A DNA stretch of 64,000 bases from Phallus indusiatus (Eukaryota; Basidiomycota; Agaricomycetes; Phallales; Phallaceae): contig JAQFWX010000023.1 in assembly GCA_027605045.1 (NCBI GenBank), positions 434,001 through 498,000 on the forward strand. The letters are read 5' to 3'. Every line of letters begins with the position of its first letter. The first letter of the stretch is position 1. A model generated the notes under the pieces. That model worked only from the letters and a program-made list of their open reading frames with translations, did not search any database and was not told the DNA's origin. Positions 11,066-23,557 of this stretch are shown here, piece after piece. The translations under genes were made by a program, and so were the position numbers.

Positions 11066-13020
11066 ATGTCGGCCGTCTCGGATGCCGTATTGACGCAGAT
11101 TCTCAAACAGCTGGAAACGTTGACAATGCAGCAGCAGACGCTACAGGCAAAGGTACCAAGTGTGCTCGTACATTCTGAAATGATACTTAATTATCCTCAA
11201 TAGTTAGATGGGCTGACCTCGCAAAAAACGTCACCGTTATTGCCAGCAACATCTTCCGTGATTCCGGTGTCAACAAGTGACGGAAGCTTTACGAGTCTGC
11301 CCCCTCTCCGAAACACACCAGTCTACACACCTCAGCAAACTCCCTCTACACCCGTTCAGAGTTTAAATGGTTCAGAATCTAAGCCTGAAGATGCTATTAA
11401 AGACAGAACTCGCGAGAAAGCATTATATCCAGATCGAGTCATTCTGACAAGTGAGTATGGTAGTTTGTCACTCTTTTATGGCTATACCTAAAATAACTTT
11501 TAAGCGTATCCGGACCAGACTGGTATCAAACCGTTCCCTCTAACATGGGGTGCTAAAGATCCTGGTACTCGCGGTCCCGTCATACCATCTCGTCTTCCTT
11601 CGTCAATCAAGCAACGTAACGCTATAGGAGCCCACAGCGGGTCATACAGCATCTACCGCGCTTTGGCAGTCGCTCTTGGCACACTTTCACCGACACATAA
11701 GCCCTCCTTTGAAATGACAGAACCAGCCGTTGACATTCCTCCACAACCATCCTGGTTTGATCCGAAGAAAATCGTCAGCTTTGATCCGTTAGGACATTTG
11801 GCACCCCAGCTTTTCAGCAAAGAGATCAAGGACGGGTTGGACATTAGACCCAGCATTGCGGTGACGAAGGCTCATATAAAGCTGAGCGAGATTGATGTTT
11901 CTGCTACGAGGGGTGATCTTGTTGTTGATGGGAAGATCGTGTTGAAAAGTCGACAGGGTATCAACGAGGATGGAACGCCTAGCACCGAAGATCCCGGTGT
12001 TGAGCTGAAAGTCAGTAAAGCCGCTGTAGAACCTGTGTGGTACTTACCAGGTGTCGCTGAAAGATTTGGCATGTCAGTATTCCTCCCCTTTTTTCGAGTT
12101 TTTGAGCATCCAACTTCCATTTTTTATTATAGCTCGGAATCGCTTTTGCGCCGGGCCCTTTTTGAAGATACAGGAGGGATGTACCCGGAATTGATTACTC
12201 GCCCAGACATTAAAGTATTCTTGCCTCCGATCGGAAACCTTACTGTTTATATCTGTGCGTACATTGTATCTACTTTATTATATCCACCTTGTTTAATATC
12301 CGCTTTCAGTCGGTAATCCTGCTTATATGTATGATGAATCCAAGGAGTTGACTCTCCGAGTTCACGACGAATGTAAGTTTAGTGGGTTCTGGCGTTTTTA
12401 CTTTGATTATTGTGACGTATCCCTATACAGGCAACGGTTCCGATGTGTTTGGGTCAGACATTTGCACTTGCAAGCCTTACTTGACATTTGCAATTGAAGA
12501 ATGTGTCCGAACTGCTCAACGTGGAGGTGTAGGAGTGGTTGTTTATTTCCGCAAGGAAGGACGAGCATTAGGCGAGGTTACAAAGTAAAGAATTCTGGCC
12601 TTGATAAAATATGCAGAGGTGCATCTCTCATTTCTTTTTTCTCCCTTTTCCAGATACCTGGTATACAACCTTCGCAAGAGGGGAGGAGACAGTGCTGACA
12701 AGTACTTCCGTTCCACCGAGGTTATCGCCGGAGTCAAGGACATGCGTTTCCAAGCCCTCATGCCCGATGTATTGCACTGGCTGGGAATCAAAAAGATTGA
12801 TAACATGGTGAGCATGAGTGATATGAAATACAATGCCATCGTGCAGTCCGGGATCCCTATCTTGAATCGATATGATATTCCTGCCCATTTGATTCCTCCT
12901 GATTCACGGGTCGAGATTGATGCCAAGATTGCTGCTGGTTATTTTACGTCTGGCAAGCAGATTACGGCTGAAGATTTAGTCAAGACTGTTGGGCGAACAT
13001 GGGAAGAGACCGATCATTGA
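11066..13020 (+). CDS. URC1: Urc1, uracil catabolism protein (GTP cyclohydrolase II family)
   Basis: This is a homologue of the yeast URC-pathway protein required to use uracil as a nitrogen source. It resembles bacterial RibA and is thought to act on a uracil nucleotide. Seven exons (11066-11152, 11204-11450, 11505-12072, 12133-12254, 12310-12372, 12431-12584, 12654-13020) total 1608 nt, 535 residues. An N-terminal Gln-rich coil and linker precede the family domain (PFPLTWGAKDPGTRGPV, RNAIGAHSGSYSIYRALA). The GTP cyclohydrolase II zinc site is intact: RVHDEC, ten residues, then CTC. The catalytic loop reads YFRKEGRALGE and is followed by YLVYNLRKRGGDSADKYF. The start was chosen because exon 1 gives a clean frame into exon 2. 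The pectinesterase ends 244 bp upstream. Confidence 0.93.
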
Positions 13021-14392
13021 GATTTTTTTGATGTCTTGGAAGGCAAGGAGTGGAGATTTATTAACGTCGCTGTGCACTTGTTTTATCAATCCCACTCTTG
13101 GAATTGACTTATCATTGCTCTCCTTACCTTATCACTTCGATAATATGCATGTACAATTAGATCAACCAGACATTTGTAAATTCTTTTTCCTTCACATAAT
13201 TTTGGTAGGAATGTCATTAACATATACAAAGATTCAATGTGATTTTTTTTGCTCCTTGTTCCCGCTATGTATGTGTGTAATCACTCCCCTCTCGCGTTCA
13301 CATGTTCACGTCCATGTTAGCTAGCTGTTAGCCTAACTCATCATCATCAACTACCAGAAACACGAGGTGGTACACATGTCGAAGGGTCGCATCTCGCATT
13401 TATTTATATTTTGGACGGACCGTGGCTGACTACGTTCAAGCAACTCATGTTGCACTGCCAGTGCCGTACTGCCTCAAGTCATGGATCAGGAAAGGTAATA
13501 GTGATTTTAAGCGAATGATATTTTACACTGCATGCACCTCGTCGATGTCAGGTGCGATCCCTGGGTCGGTCATCCGTCCGCCTTGCTTCAAGTACGTACC
13601 GTATTTTTAAGCCTGTGGCTTTTTTTGATGGCCTAAAAATTGCATTCAGTTCCCACCTCGCGCCAATTCGATGCGCGCGCGTCTGGACGGAGCGCGTGCT
13701 GTTTTTGACCACCGAGACCGTATTGATTACTATTCTCAAATCTTTTCAGACACATAGCCCAATTAGGAACAATACTCAACAACGTGTTGTGCGTCGAAAA
13801 GAGCTAAGGAAAGGGATAATAAATGTCCTATAATGTGTTATTTATTGCGCAATGACAATCATGTTGACCAACTCGCTGAGTTGAGGGAACAGGCCTATTC
13901 TTCTTCTTTTTTTAAGGTTTAACCGTTTGTTTGGTCGACAGCGCGGCTCCTATAAATTTAATCCGAACGTCGAGTCAGAGCAGAATTCATTTATCCGCCC
14001 GTTCGCCTTTTATGGTATGTTTGGACACATACTCGTGTTTTATGCAAACGACGTGTCGCTCGGCCGCGGGGTGCGCAAGGCCGTTTCCTTCCGTCCACCT
14101 TGCCGCTGAGGGTAATACTCTGGATGCTTTCGGTTAGCTATTCCCTATACTCAGGTCAATATAAGGGAGCATGATGCTATATATGATGCTTGAAAAAAAA
14201 ATCCCCATCGTATCATTCTGGCACTTTGCCATTCATATAGCACTCCGGTCCTCGAGCTCTAGTACTAGAACCAACTGTGTTAAACACTTGTGGACATTTC
14301 TATTCGGCACTCTATCTCAACAATCGCAGCCCTATCCATTTCCCACATCACCCAACCTTACTGCAACTCATCGTAGTTCGAAGCCTAGTAGA
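13021..14392. other. Intergenic, no gene recognised
   Basis: Apart from the 3' flank of URC1 I see only T-rich stretches and short ORFs without conserved motifs. A GC-rich patch around 13655-13700 has no evident function. Confidence 0.35.
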
Positions 14393-15088
14393 ATGAGAAT
14401 CTTCAATCCAGTTATCTCGCTGGTTGCTTGCCGGGCAGGCCTTGAAGAGGATAGCGAAGGATGGGCGGGCTTCTCAATACCACGTCGTGGAAACTCATTG
14501 GATCTCACTGAGGCCTACAATCTCCCACGACTGCGATACTCGAGTAGCGTCAAATCGACCACCCAAAGCACCGGTGGAAGATCATCCTCCGAATCATCTC
14601 ACCCTAGTCTATCCCGCTCAAAAAGTCTAACAACAAACGGCTCGTCAAAGTCAACACAGTCACAATCTAGAATAAGCTTGGAAACCATGAGAAACCTCCC
14701 GAGTTTGAGCCGGAGACGGAGGCGGCGGAAGCTGGAGAAACAGATTGAGGAAGAGTGGGAACTAAAGACGCCAGAACAGGTGCATATGGAGAAAGAATCG
14801 GAAAGACAGCGACAAAGAGAATTGGCGAAAGAGATTGAGCGGGAGGAAAGGAGAGCGTTTTTGGGAATGTGGTCGGATTTTCAGTCCAGTGTGCCGCAGG
14901 TCCGAAGAGCACGACTAGCGTCAGAGGGTCGGATAAGGTTTAGCGACTCGGAAGAGACAGATAGTTTGGAAGCTGAGAATGTGCGCGTGGCACGGAGATC
15001 GGTATGTCGTAGCACCTTCAGCACCAATGCCCTTGCTAAAACCTCGCAGAATTCATTATCGATAGGACAAGTAGAACGTCAACTATAG
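14393..15088 (+). CDS. Hypothetical protein, charged coiled coil
   Basis: The protein is not recognised. It is a single open exon of 231 residues from MRIFNPVISLVACRAGLEE; the frame is open further upstream to 14171, but that part looks non-coding. Residues 40-100 are Ser/Thr/Arg-rich and probably disordered. From about residue 95 a strongly charged stretch (SRRRRRRKLEKQIEEEW, ESERQRQRELAKEIEREER) predicts a coiled coil, followed by an acidic Ser-rich patch (SDSEETDSLEAE). The length and codon pattern suggest a real gene, possibly with a regulatory or scaffold role, but no family can be assigned. Confidence 0.5.
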   Translation: MRIFNPVISLVACRAGLEEDSEGWAGFSIPRRGNSLDLTEAYNLPRLRYSSSVKSTTQSTGGRSSSESSHPSLSRSKSLTTNGSSKSTQSQSRISLETMRNLPSLSRRRRRRKLEKQIEEEWELKTPEQVHMEKESERQRQRELAKEIEREERRAFLGMWSDFQSSVPQVRRARLASEGRIRFSDSEETDSLEAENVRVARRSVCRSTFSTNALAKTSQNSLSIGQVERQL

Positions 15089-15683
15089 CCATGAGGGTGT
15101 CACTGTATAAAGATTATGAAATGTGTAAAACATGTATTTTTATGTCAGCAATTTATGAAACCAATTTTTAGAAAGACTAACTCACAGTGGGAGTTTGTGA
15201 GAGGTACTTCAGGCCCTTCCTACAACTTTGACGGAAAGTTAACGACCGTGTTCGGAGAAGCACTACATCCCATACCCGACATTCCATTCCGTCCACAGCT
15301 CCGTTGGTGTTCGTATCGGCCATCCGAAACCCAAGCTCGAAGACGAATGAATATTATGCCTTTACCAAAGGGTCTTCGACAAGTCTTCGTGCGAAGACAG
15401 AATGTGGGCACCGGTCTAGTGACAAGCGTGACAGTCACAATTCTTTTAATTGACTATAGCAGAACTATGTACTAGTGAAAACCACTGCGAATGATACTCT
15501 TTTTGTTCAGACAAAAGTTAGAAAAGACTGAGATGTGAGAGTCTTAGTGCCTGAAATTTCAATAAATTATCATTCAATTCATGCCGTACTTTGTGCGACA
15601 CTTGGCCAAAATATGTAAAATAAAACTTTGTCATTTGTTACAAATCAATGAAAAATATTTGCTAGTACTAAAGTTACATCCTA
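15089..15683. other. Intergenic
   Basis: No gene is supported. The part next to 15683 contains the 3' flank of the next tandem-family copy, including a TGAAATTTCAATAAATT-like sequence near 15552 that echoes flanks of other copies. Confidence 0.3.
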
Positions 15684-16376
15684 CTAGAAGTAGATTCGCT
15701 CAACCTTAAAGAGTTGAGCACTGGAGTTGTTCGCTTCTTGGAAACTGAAAATAGGCTGAAAAATGGTCTGTTAATATCCGCGAATGATCCGATAGAAAGT
15801 GAAATATCCCTACTTCAGAACCGGTGGCATGCTTGTGGTAAGTAAGCCTGCTGCTGACAATACCGGGGTTGTCAATGCTATAGAAAAGTACGTCAACATT
15901 AGAGAGACACTCCGTTACCCGGACCTGGTCTGACTTACAACACAAAGCCTTCATTGTTAGTTTCATCGCGTCGAAAGTTGAGCTCAGCCGTCGCTCTTTC
16001 AGGATTAACTGAGACAAAGAGAGCACCCTAGAAATTTCGAATAACATAACAGAATAACAGAGTAAGAATGGTGCAGGGGAGCTAATTGTATATCAAACCT
16101 CGTCCTTAATGATCCACCTGTAACCGTCTAATTTGGCATGCACAGTGGTAGTATCGGTGTTAGTATCCCTCAGCTCCCAAGCGAACTTTGTGATGTTTCA
16201 GAGATGACGGTAGAACGTATTCAGGACAAAGAAATTCTTACCCTATCACCTAGATCTACGATAGCATCTGGGGGAGGAAGGGGTTTGGTGTGAGGGCCGA
16301 TAGTGAGGTAACTGTCTTGAGGAGCGTCTTTGGGACGAATGATATAGGTACCAGCAGGTATATCAGAGTTCACCAT
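15684..16376 (-). CDS. Tandem-family protein, copy 2 (divergent)
   Basis: Five exons (16242-16376, 16099-16185, 15939-16027, 15814-15877, 15684-15755) total 447 nt, 148 residues. It starts MVNSDIPAGTYIIRPKDAP, with LTIGPHTKPLPPPDAIV, then a WELRD...GYRWIIKDE exon, GALFVSVNPE, a short IDNPGIVSSRLTYH exon and PIFSFQEANNSSAQLF. It is the most divergent intact copy: the YKW motif is YRW, IPNEDSLLTY is DNPGIVSSRLTY, and the last exon uses an upstream acceptor to keep frame. Intron phases match the other copies. No signal peptide is present. The function is unknown; a beta-trefoil fold is only a guess. Confidence 0.72.
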
Positions 16377-17704
16377 TGTGAAGTATTACTTGAGATGTTC
16401 AACGAGTTTGAAGAATGAGGGTTGCGGGTCTTTCAAGTCGGCGTTTTTATACGTTTACGCAAGGTATTGTTGCTCTTGGGATGACCTCATATGCCCAGCT
16501 TGTGCCCAGAGACTTCGGTTCAGGAGACGGGAATATGCAGAACAGAAAATCACATATTCAATCCCATTGGACCCGGTCATCGTAGACTGCCGCCCAGTGT
16601 GTCTTGCGCCGGTTGCTAATACATACCTCGCATTCGTCAACATTACAACATCGTGACGTGTATAAGGACAAGGTTTGAAAATCGACATGTGGGCACACAT
16701 TTTTTGCTGTTAGTGGGTATTCATCGACATCACGCGCACAAGAGAAACAAGGATGTTGAAGGCATGATTCTATTGGGGATTCTTTTTGGATCCACCGCGA
16801 TTCGAAATTATTGTGCAATCATGTAATCACTTTCGCGGCTTGTTGTCCGAAGCGTTGCCGGTTTCCCGAATTGACATTCCAAGACGAAGGGCTTGACCTC
16901 GTGAGAATGCGAATTGCAAAGGTGTATTATCGAAACATGAGGGAATTGTTGCTAAACATGACGTGACGAAGCAAATCATGCGAGAACACTACAGGGCTAA
17001 GGGCCAAGGTGCCCATTTGATCATTACGTCTTCCGAGAACGTTGAGCTTTAACCACGTTTGTATCAGAAGTTAAAGGTCCGTAAAGAAACTTCATCCGCA
17101 GGTCCGCCATCGCATCACGTAGAATAGTCGCGCAATCCACTGGAGTTCGTGAGGTAGTCGATTAGTTTTGTTGAAGTATCAAAGCCAGACTACAAACGTA
17201 CCCTGTTCTCAGACCAAGGATCTCAAAGCTTCTTTATTATTGAAAATGGTTGAGCGTATTGGGATGTAAATCAAGCAGACAAGTGACGCGCTTCGCTTCA
17301 ATTGAACGATTTGGTACTTGCACTTCGAAACATGGACGTTTGAACTTGAAAAGACGAGCACTGATTTCGTTACATTTGTGTTACTTCGGCGACCGGAAAT
17401 AGCCAGTGAGCCGCTCCGAACTACTCAACGGCGAATTACACTAAGTTACGGTCAATAACCAGTGATCACTTTATTACAGAATAACATGCATGTCGAACTA
17501 TCCGAAGAATTGCTAGAATTTAATAGCTCATATTATTATGACTCGTCTTGGCTAAGATCCGATGTGGGTTCCAGAGCTTGAGAGAATCTGGTCTAGACTC
17601 TGATTTGCTCTTTGAATTACTGTTTTCACACAAAAAAATCATATGCATATTCCAAGAAAATTCAATACATGATTCACATTTGTTATTTAAAGAGAAAAAG
17701 TTGA
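16377..17704. other. Intergenic with duplicated block
   Basis: A TATA-like box of copy 2 lies at 16442-16452 (CGTATAAAAAC on the minus strand). The stretch 17361-17445 is repeated at about 22042-22120 with high similarity, so this flank was duplicated together with family copies. At 17649-17676 a 3'-flank motif (TTCAATACATGATTCA) is shared with copies 5 and, more weakly, 4 and 7. Confidence 0.5.
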
Positions 17705-18369
17705 CTAAGCTCCGTAAACGCCTATGGCCTCAAAGTGTTGAGCACTGGAGCCGTTAGCGGGCTTGAATGTCAACTAGAGGAGGTTTCAGTACTAAATACA
17801 TCGCTGCGGGAAAAATCAGTCTTACTTGAGGTTCCTCCGAGTCCGGATCATAAGTAAGAAGTAAATCTTTGGCAAAAATTCCAATACTATATAAACGTTA
17901 GTAGTTACCAAGGGAGAAATGGATTCATCTAGTTTATTAAACCAACTTACGCCCAAAGGCCATTGCCAGCAGATTCAATTCGGAAGTCCTCAGGTTTAAA
18001 TGTACGCTCTGAAGCATACAAAGCGTTTGACTATAAAAAGTATTGGGACGTTGTGGCAAAAATGTGCGCTGGGAGCTGCTCACAGACCTTGTTAATCCAT
18101 TTGGGATCTGAGAATTTGCCGGATCCAATAAACACGTTGAAAGTATTGTTTATGCTCTGTGCAACTTTCCAGATAACCTACGGTATGGTGAGCTATTGTG
18201 AAAAAACAACCTGTGATCATATACGTACAGGAGACTGATTTACTCTGATGGGTATATCGGGAAGGGGATGAGGAAGATGAGTGGGGCCAGAAGTAGTGAG
18301 ATAATCATGTTGATGAAGAGCGTTTTGGGGACGGAAAAGATAGGAACCAGGTTGGAAACCGCTCGACAT
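17705..18369 (-). CDS. Tandem-family protein, copy 3
   Basis: Five exons begin at the ATG at 18369: MSSGFQPGSYLFRPQNAL, then HPLPDIPIRVNQSP; VIWKVAQSINNTFNVF with DPKWINK; SNALYASERTFK ending NGLW; IGIFAKDLLLTYDPD; LTFKPANGSSAQHF and a stop at 17705. The structure matches the other copies. The PLPPPD motif has become PHPLPD and the usual RWLV is IWKV. A TATA-like box at 18432-18443 supports the start. No signal peptide is seen. It shares flanking sequence with copy 5, so the two may stem from one block duplication. Confidence 0.75.
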
Positions 18370-19497
18370 TGCGAAATATTACTTAGTAGACTTTGGAGTG
18401 AGCCGTGCTGAAATTCATGGTTTAGACTTGAGCGTTTTTATGCATTACTGCCGGTGGATCGAAGCGATTGTACTTGCACGTGAATCCAACTCTTGATATT
18501 CTCAGAATGAATACAATTTTGAGTTTCATGCATCTCGTGTCAATTCTAAGCCTCTTTCATCCACTCACAGATTTGCCCCCGTTTGACATGAACAGGCCAT
18601 GTAACCCCATTTCAATTCATCTCTGCGCCGGACCTGATACATGAGCGACCCCACAAATACATTAACGCCTAAAGTTTGACATTCTTCTAATTTGGCTATT
18701 ATAGATGCTCAACTATAGCGTGCCCAATTTGATATGGTTCATTGAGATAATGTATGAAGAACCTTGGCTGTGAACGCGTGACCTTGAACTGTTAGTCTAA
18801 ATTGAAGAAAGGGGTTGTCAGTAGATCAGCTCTTGAACTTCGATACGACTAAACGAAGTAATTTATATTCGAATAACGTCAAATCTCATATTAAATGGCA
18901 TATATGATGCAAAAGGCAACTTTGCATCGACGGGTCCCATTGTATTGCATTGTCCATAACTATATAGATCGAATGGTGTACAGAGACGTCCGGCTTGGGA
19001 GAGTGATCCAGAGCTTAAACCCAGGATGATAACTTCAACAATGAAGGGTATTTCAATAGTCCATCGCTTGAGTCATGGGAGGTCTTATATGTCCCTGTCT
19101 TAAGAAAAATATGAGGCACAGAATTGAGGAATAGGTCTCTATTTCATGTAGCATATACGTACAATCCTTTTCGACACTCGACGCCGGGTGGGCAAATAAC
19201 CGTTATATACACTTGCTTCATGAACCCATGGCCATATAGCTGACACAACCTGAAAACTCGTGCATTGTTAAGTCCTTAGGCACTGCGTTTAATTATACAT
19301 TTGAATTCAACACTTCGTGACATTAATCAAACCTAATCGTCCCTCTAGCGACCGAACTGAGAAAGTCTCACACGCAATTTCCCGTTATTACTTCATGTAT
19401 CCGCAAAAATGAGACTTGAAAATTTCACAAAACTTTACATATATTCCAAGAATTTCGATACATTGTTAATTGCTTATTTGTGGTAGCTAGTTTCAAC
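18370..19497. other. Intergenic between tandem copies
   Basis: I see no gene. The sequence contains the promoter of copy 3 (TATA-like at 18432-18443) and the 3' flank of copy 4, with an AAGAATTTCGATACATT motif near 19449-19465 like the flanks of other copies. Confidence 0.4.
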
Positions 19498-20153
19498 TTA
19501 AGCCTTGGTTCTGGGGATGGAGGTGACCTGAAAGCGTTGAGCACTGGAGCCGTTGGCTGGTTGGAAAGTCAGCTAAAAAAAGGTTTCAGCACTCTTTAAT
19601 AGATTTTGATGTGAAAATTTTGACCGGAGGATAGACATCTGATTCATAAGTGAGAAGTAAGTCTTCGTTCGGGATTCCGATACTATATGTGACCAATTTA
19701 AAGTCGTGCAGAGCATGCAAGCCATTCAAGTTGGATCAGCTTACACCACTTGGTCATCACCAGCAGATTCAAATCTGAAGTTATCTGCTTCCTGAATTAC
19801 AGATGAGATGTAAAGAACTTTGCCCTGAGAGTATTAGAGTCATATTAAAGATTAAAGTAGGAATGCAAATGTTGTTTACAAACCCTGACAATCCATTTAT
19901 AATCCTGGGGATTTCCCCGTCCTGCAAATACTTGAGCAGTATTATCTTCATTCTTTTTCAGCAACCATCTTTCCTTTTAAATATATCAAAATGCAGGAAA
20001 AAACAGTGGAGTTATGTCGGTTCTTACACGGAAGCCCAAGACCCTCACAGGCACATCGGGAGGGGGGAAGATTCGAGGAATAGGCCCAACAGCCAGGAAA
20101 TTGTTTTCAGACGCATCGACAGGGCGAATGTTAACAATATCTGTATCTGACAT
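19498..20153 (-). CDS. Tandem-family protein, copy 4
   Basis: Five exons are readable: MSDTDIVNIRPVDASEN with FPPPDVPVRVLG; ERWLLKKNEDNTAQVF with DYKWIVR; GKVLYISSVIQ ending SAGDDQV; IGIPNEDLLLTYESD; LTFQPANGSSAQRF, stop at 19498. The N-terminus lacks the FxPGxY motif of the other copies, and the donor of the last intron (CCG|GTCAAA) is weak. The gene may therefore be poorly spliced or starting to decay, although no stop codon interrupts it. A TATA-like box lies at 20225-20235. The function is unknown. Confidence 0.65.
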
Positions 20154-22320
20154 TGCGAGTTGATGTTCAAGTTTCTGAAACGAGGTAACTTGGGGTACTA
20201 ATAATGTTCTCTTCAACAAGGCAGCCTTTATATACAAAAGCTCAACTCTCAACAAGTATACGTGGAAATATTCACGTGTTCAATGAAGGTCAACATAATA
20301 TTGTAATAGAGTTTAATACTTCGCTTCCAACCGCTGTGTGAACCACAACAGCGCTGTGGGCTCATTGCCAATCTGACATAATTCAATGAATTTGATAAAA
20401 AATAGATCAAAGATCGCTTCTATTACCTTAGGACAAATTTCCTGCTTTATAGTTAAGGCCTGATCACATGCACAACTATGCTGAGACAATAGGCTGATCT
20501 GTCAAATTTGCGCATGTTTGCAAAGCATATTTCCGGTCGGCTAAATTCCCACTGAATGGTAAGATTTATATATGTGGGGGGCCTGGGCGTGGAGGCATCG
20601 AATAAAACCCTGTTCTTGACTTCTGTCTCCATAAATTCTTGAAAGCAATTATGTTTTCTATGAAAACCTTCGAAAACCAAACGTCATACTGAACTTACCG
20701 AGCGCAAATTAGAAAAATGGAAATGGGCACTTGACGAAATTGCCATACAAAATTGAACAACTTGAACCGCGATCGTCTGAGGCTATGTTTGAGAAGCTCC
20801 ACTGTTTTCAATGGTTGGAACGCTCAATGGCGTCGCCAATCTATCGAGACTACAATTATTAATCATTGTATGGAAGCGGAAGTCATCTACATTGACATTT
20901 CCTAGCCGAAATTGGTGCTCCTGGATACTGGATTGTAAGGATTGGATTACGACATGAAGCAACATGACTGACGCAAAATGACGAAACTTGTATTCATTCC
21001 AATACTGTCGGCTGACCGCAGTAATTCGACATCGAGTTACACATTCTTGTGTTGTAATACCTTATTTATTTCTTCTGGGGTAGGCCGGAAAAATCCACGA
21101 GAACGGGGGCACGCTGCATGTATGTCAATTTAAAATGCTTCAGGTGACACGCGTTTTCGTCAGCGGGAGTTTCTTTTGTATTTGGTTTCCAACTATACCT
21201 TCCCTTCTCATATTCTCCTGAGACCGGAACAATCTTCTCGTGAACATCCGTTGACAGATATGTCGTATGAAAAGCGGTCTAAAAAAAACCAGTTTCTCGA
21301 ATACACTTATTTCAGTGAAAACGTTCATAGGTGTAACCGGGCCTTATGAATTGACTTATGACATTGTTGGTGTCCCGAGATTTCACGTACGATAGTACTC
21401 TTCTGAGAGCCCTTGAAGCTTCATGTGATCGTGACGGCTGGGTAATAGTACCTTATAAGACACATTAAAATCATATTGCACGTTCGTCGGTACGCACCAC
21501 GCCAGCTAGAAGATGCTATGAAAAAGTAATATCAAGCAGAACTACGCCTGATTGGAATAGTTACCCTTCAGGATGCGCTGAATTTGACCGTTGCGGTGTG
21601 GGGGACTTAATTTCCCCGCTCTTTCTCTTGTCTTCCGTGCATTCAAACTTGCTGTCCACGGTGCCTGATTGGGCCTGAGCGCTCGTGCAGAACATCAGCG
21701 ACTCTAAATGAAGTGGTTTTATTTTGGCGTCGTAAGGAAAAACGAATGCTGGATGCACCATGACCTACCATGACTGTGTCGATCATCGGATCTGTCTTAA
21801 GTTGAATGAAGGAAGATCGCAAAGATCACGAACCGTGTCTTCTAGCCGGGAATGAATAGATGGAGCGTGAGGGGACCATGGGTTTTGCAAGTTCTCGAAG
21901 TTCCCCTGGAATCGACACGGTCAAAGAATGACACTTGCTGAATACGGCCAAAACAGCCATATGTAGCAAAAGGCTTCAATTTCGCTGATGGATTTGGTAC
22001 TTCGTTTTGTGATATATAAAGCAAACATAATGCTGACGGGCCCTGATTTCGTTACATTGCGTTACTTCGGCGACCGGAAGTAGCCGCTTCCGAACAACTC
22101 AGCTACAGAAGTTACAAAGGGCAGAAGCCAACAGATTCGGTACCTGGCGGGAGGTGAACGTAAATTAAAGTTTATCTTCCTTGACAATCTATCAAAGTAG
22201 ATTCATGAACGAAAGCTTTCATGTGAAGTTGTCAAACAATAAGCGTCATATTTCAAGAAATTTCAATACATGATTCAGCATTCTTATTCAACTTGTGGGT
22301 TCAAAAGCTGGGAAAATTAA
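20154..22320. other. Intergenic with duplicated block
   Basis: There is no recognisable gene in about 2.1 kb. The block 22042-22120 (containing TTACTTCGGCGACCGGAAG) repeats 17361-17445. The 3'-flank motif TTTCAATACATGATTCA is at 22260-22276. Short ORFs here show no conserved motif. Confidence 0.45.
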
Positions 22321-22978
22321 TTAGGAATCGGATCTGTCAATACGTATGGCCTCGAAGCGTTGAGCGATGGAGCCATTAGCTGGCCTGAATGTCAACTAGG
22401 AAAAGGTTTCAGTAAATCTTTCACCGCAGGTATTTAAATGGTTTTTTACCTGAGGGAACGCCTCTGGATCATAAGTAAGAAGTAAATTTTGGGCAGGGAT
22501 TCCAATACTATACAACACGTCAATCACTTCGGCCAAACAATATGACACATTCATGTTATTGATCTGACTTACACCCACAAGCCGTTACCGGCAGATTCAA
22601 TTCTGAAATCATCCGGTTTCAATGTAATTACCGAAGCGAACAAAGCATCAAACTAAAGAAAATATTGGGAAAGTTTCAATTAAATGTGCGTTGACTGACC
22701 TTGTCAATCCATTTGAAATCCGTGGGTTTACCGCTTCCAGCAAACACATTGAAAGTATTGTCTACGCTGCTGATTACCCTCCAAAATTGCTGTATTACAG
22801 TGACATTATTGTGGCAAAACAAACTCGGTAGTCAAATACCTACATTGACTCTGTTAACACTGATGGATATATCAGGAGGAGGAAGAGGAAGTGTGGTGGG
22901 ACCAGCAGTAGTGAGATTATAACCTTCAGGGGCATCAGCAGGACGAAAAACATAGAGACCAGGTTGGAAACGCGACAT
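22321..22978 (-). CDS. Tandem-family protein, copy 5
   Basis: Five clean exons start at 22978: MSRFQPGLYVFRPADAPEG with LPLPPPDISISV; QFWRVISSVDNTFNVFAG with DFKWIDK; FDALFASVITL ending NGLW; IGIPAQNLLLTYDPE; LTFRPANGSIAQRFEAIRI, stop at 22321. All introns have good GT-AG borders. This is one of the best preserved copies and closest to the array consensus. A TATA-like box at 23046-23055 is about 68 bp upstream. Exons 2-4 resemble copy 3 most (NNTFNVF/NTFNVF, KPxDFRIESAGNGLW), agreeing with their shared flanks. Confidence 0.8.
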
Positions 22979-23557
22979 TGTGGAAAAACAATTAGTAGAC
23001 TTCGAGTCAAGAGCTTTGCTGAAATTTGTGATTTGAACCTAAGCTCTTTTATATGCTGTTGAAGTCTGAGAAGGGATTATTACGAGAACATGTGGTCGCG
23101 TAAAAACTGAATCCATCTATTCTCAAATCAACGTGTAAAGAATTGAGTTGAGTTTAAATCTTTGACGCGTCTTGCATCTCCGAGTCCGTTGACAGGTGTA
23201 GCCCCATTTTCACCATGTCTCGGGCAAAACTATCATCACATGAATAAATCTCACAAATATAGGAACGTCAGACAGGTTGAAAAATCTATAGTTTCAATTT
23301 AAACAGTCGGCACCTCAAAATTGCGTGATTTGACATGGGAATTATCAAAATGTTTGTATTGAAGACTTTGGCTTCCGACTGCAGTCAAATTCCAAATTTC
23401 TCAGATGCAATTCGACTAAGCATATTTGAACTCAATTTCATATTGAAAGGGACAAAAAAGTGTCACTTGCGTGGCATTTTCAAGAATAGAGTTACATGTG
23501 TTCTCATCTTATTTTGCCAAATGTGATCGCGGCAGAAACGTCGCTGACCATTGGCCT
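22979..23557. other. Intergenic, promoter side of copy 5
   Basis: It carries the TATA-like box of copy 5 at 23046-23055. No gene is supported. The foldback element begins at 23558. Confidence 0.4.

Noticed and set aside
14171..14392. Longer N-terminus for the coiled-coil protein
   Set aside because: The extension is open but has a non-protein-like composition; the ATG at 14393 is preferred.
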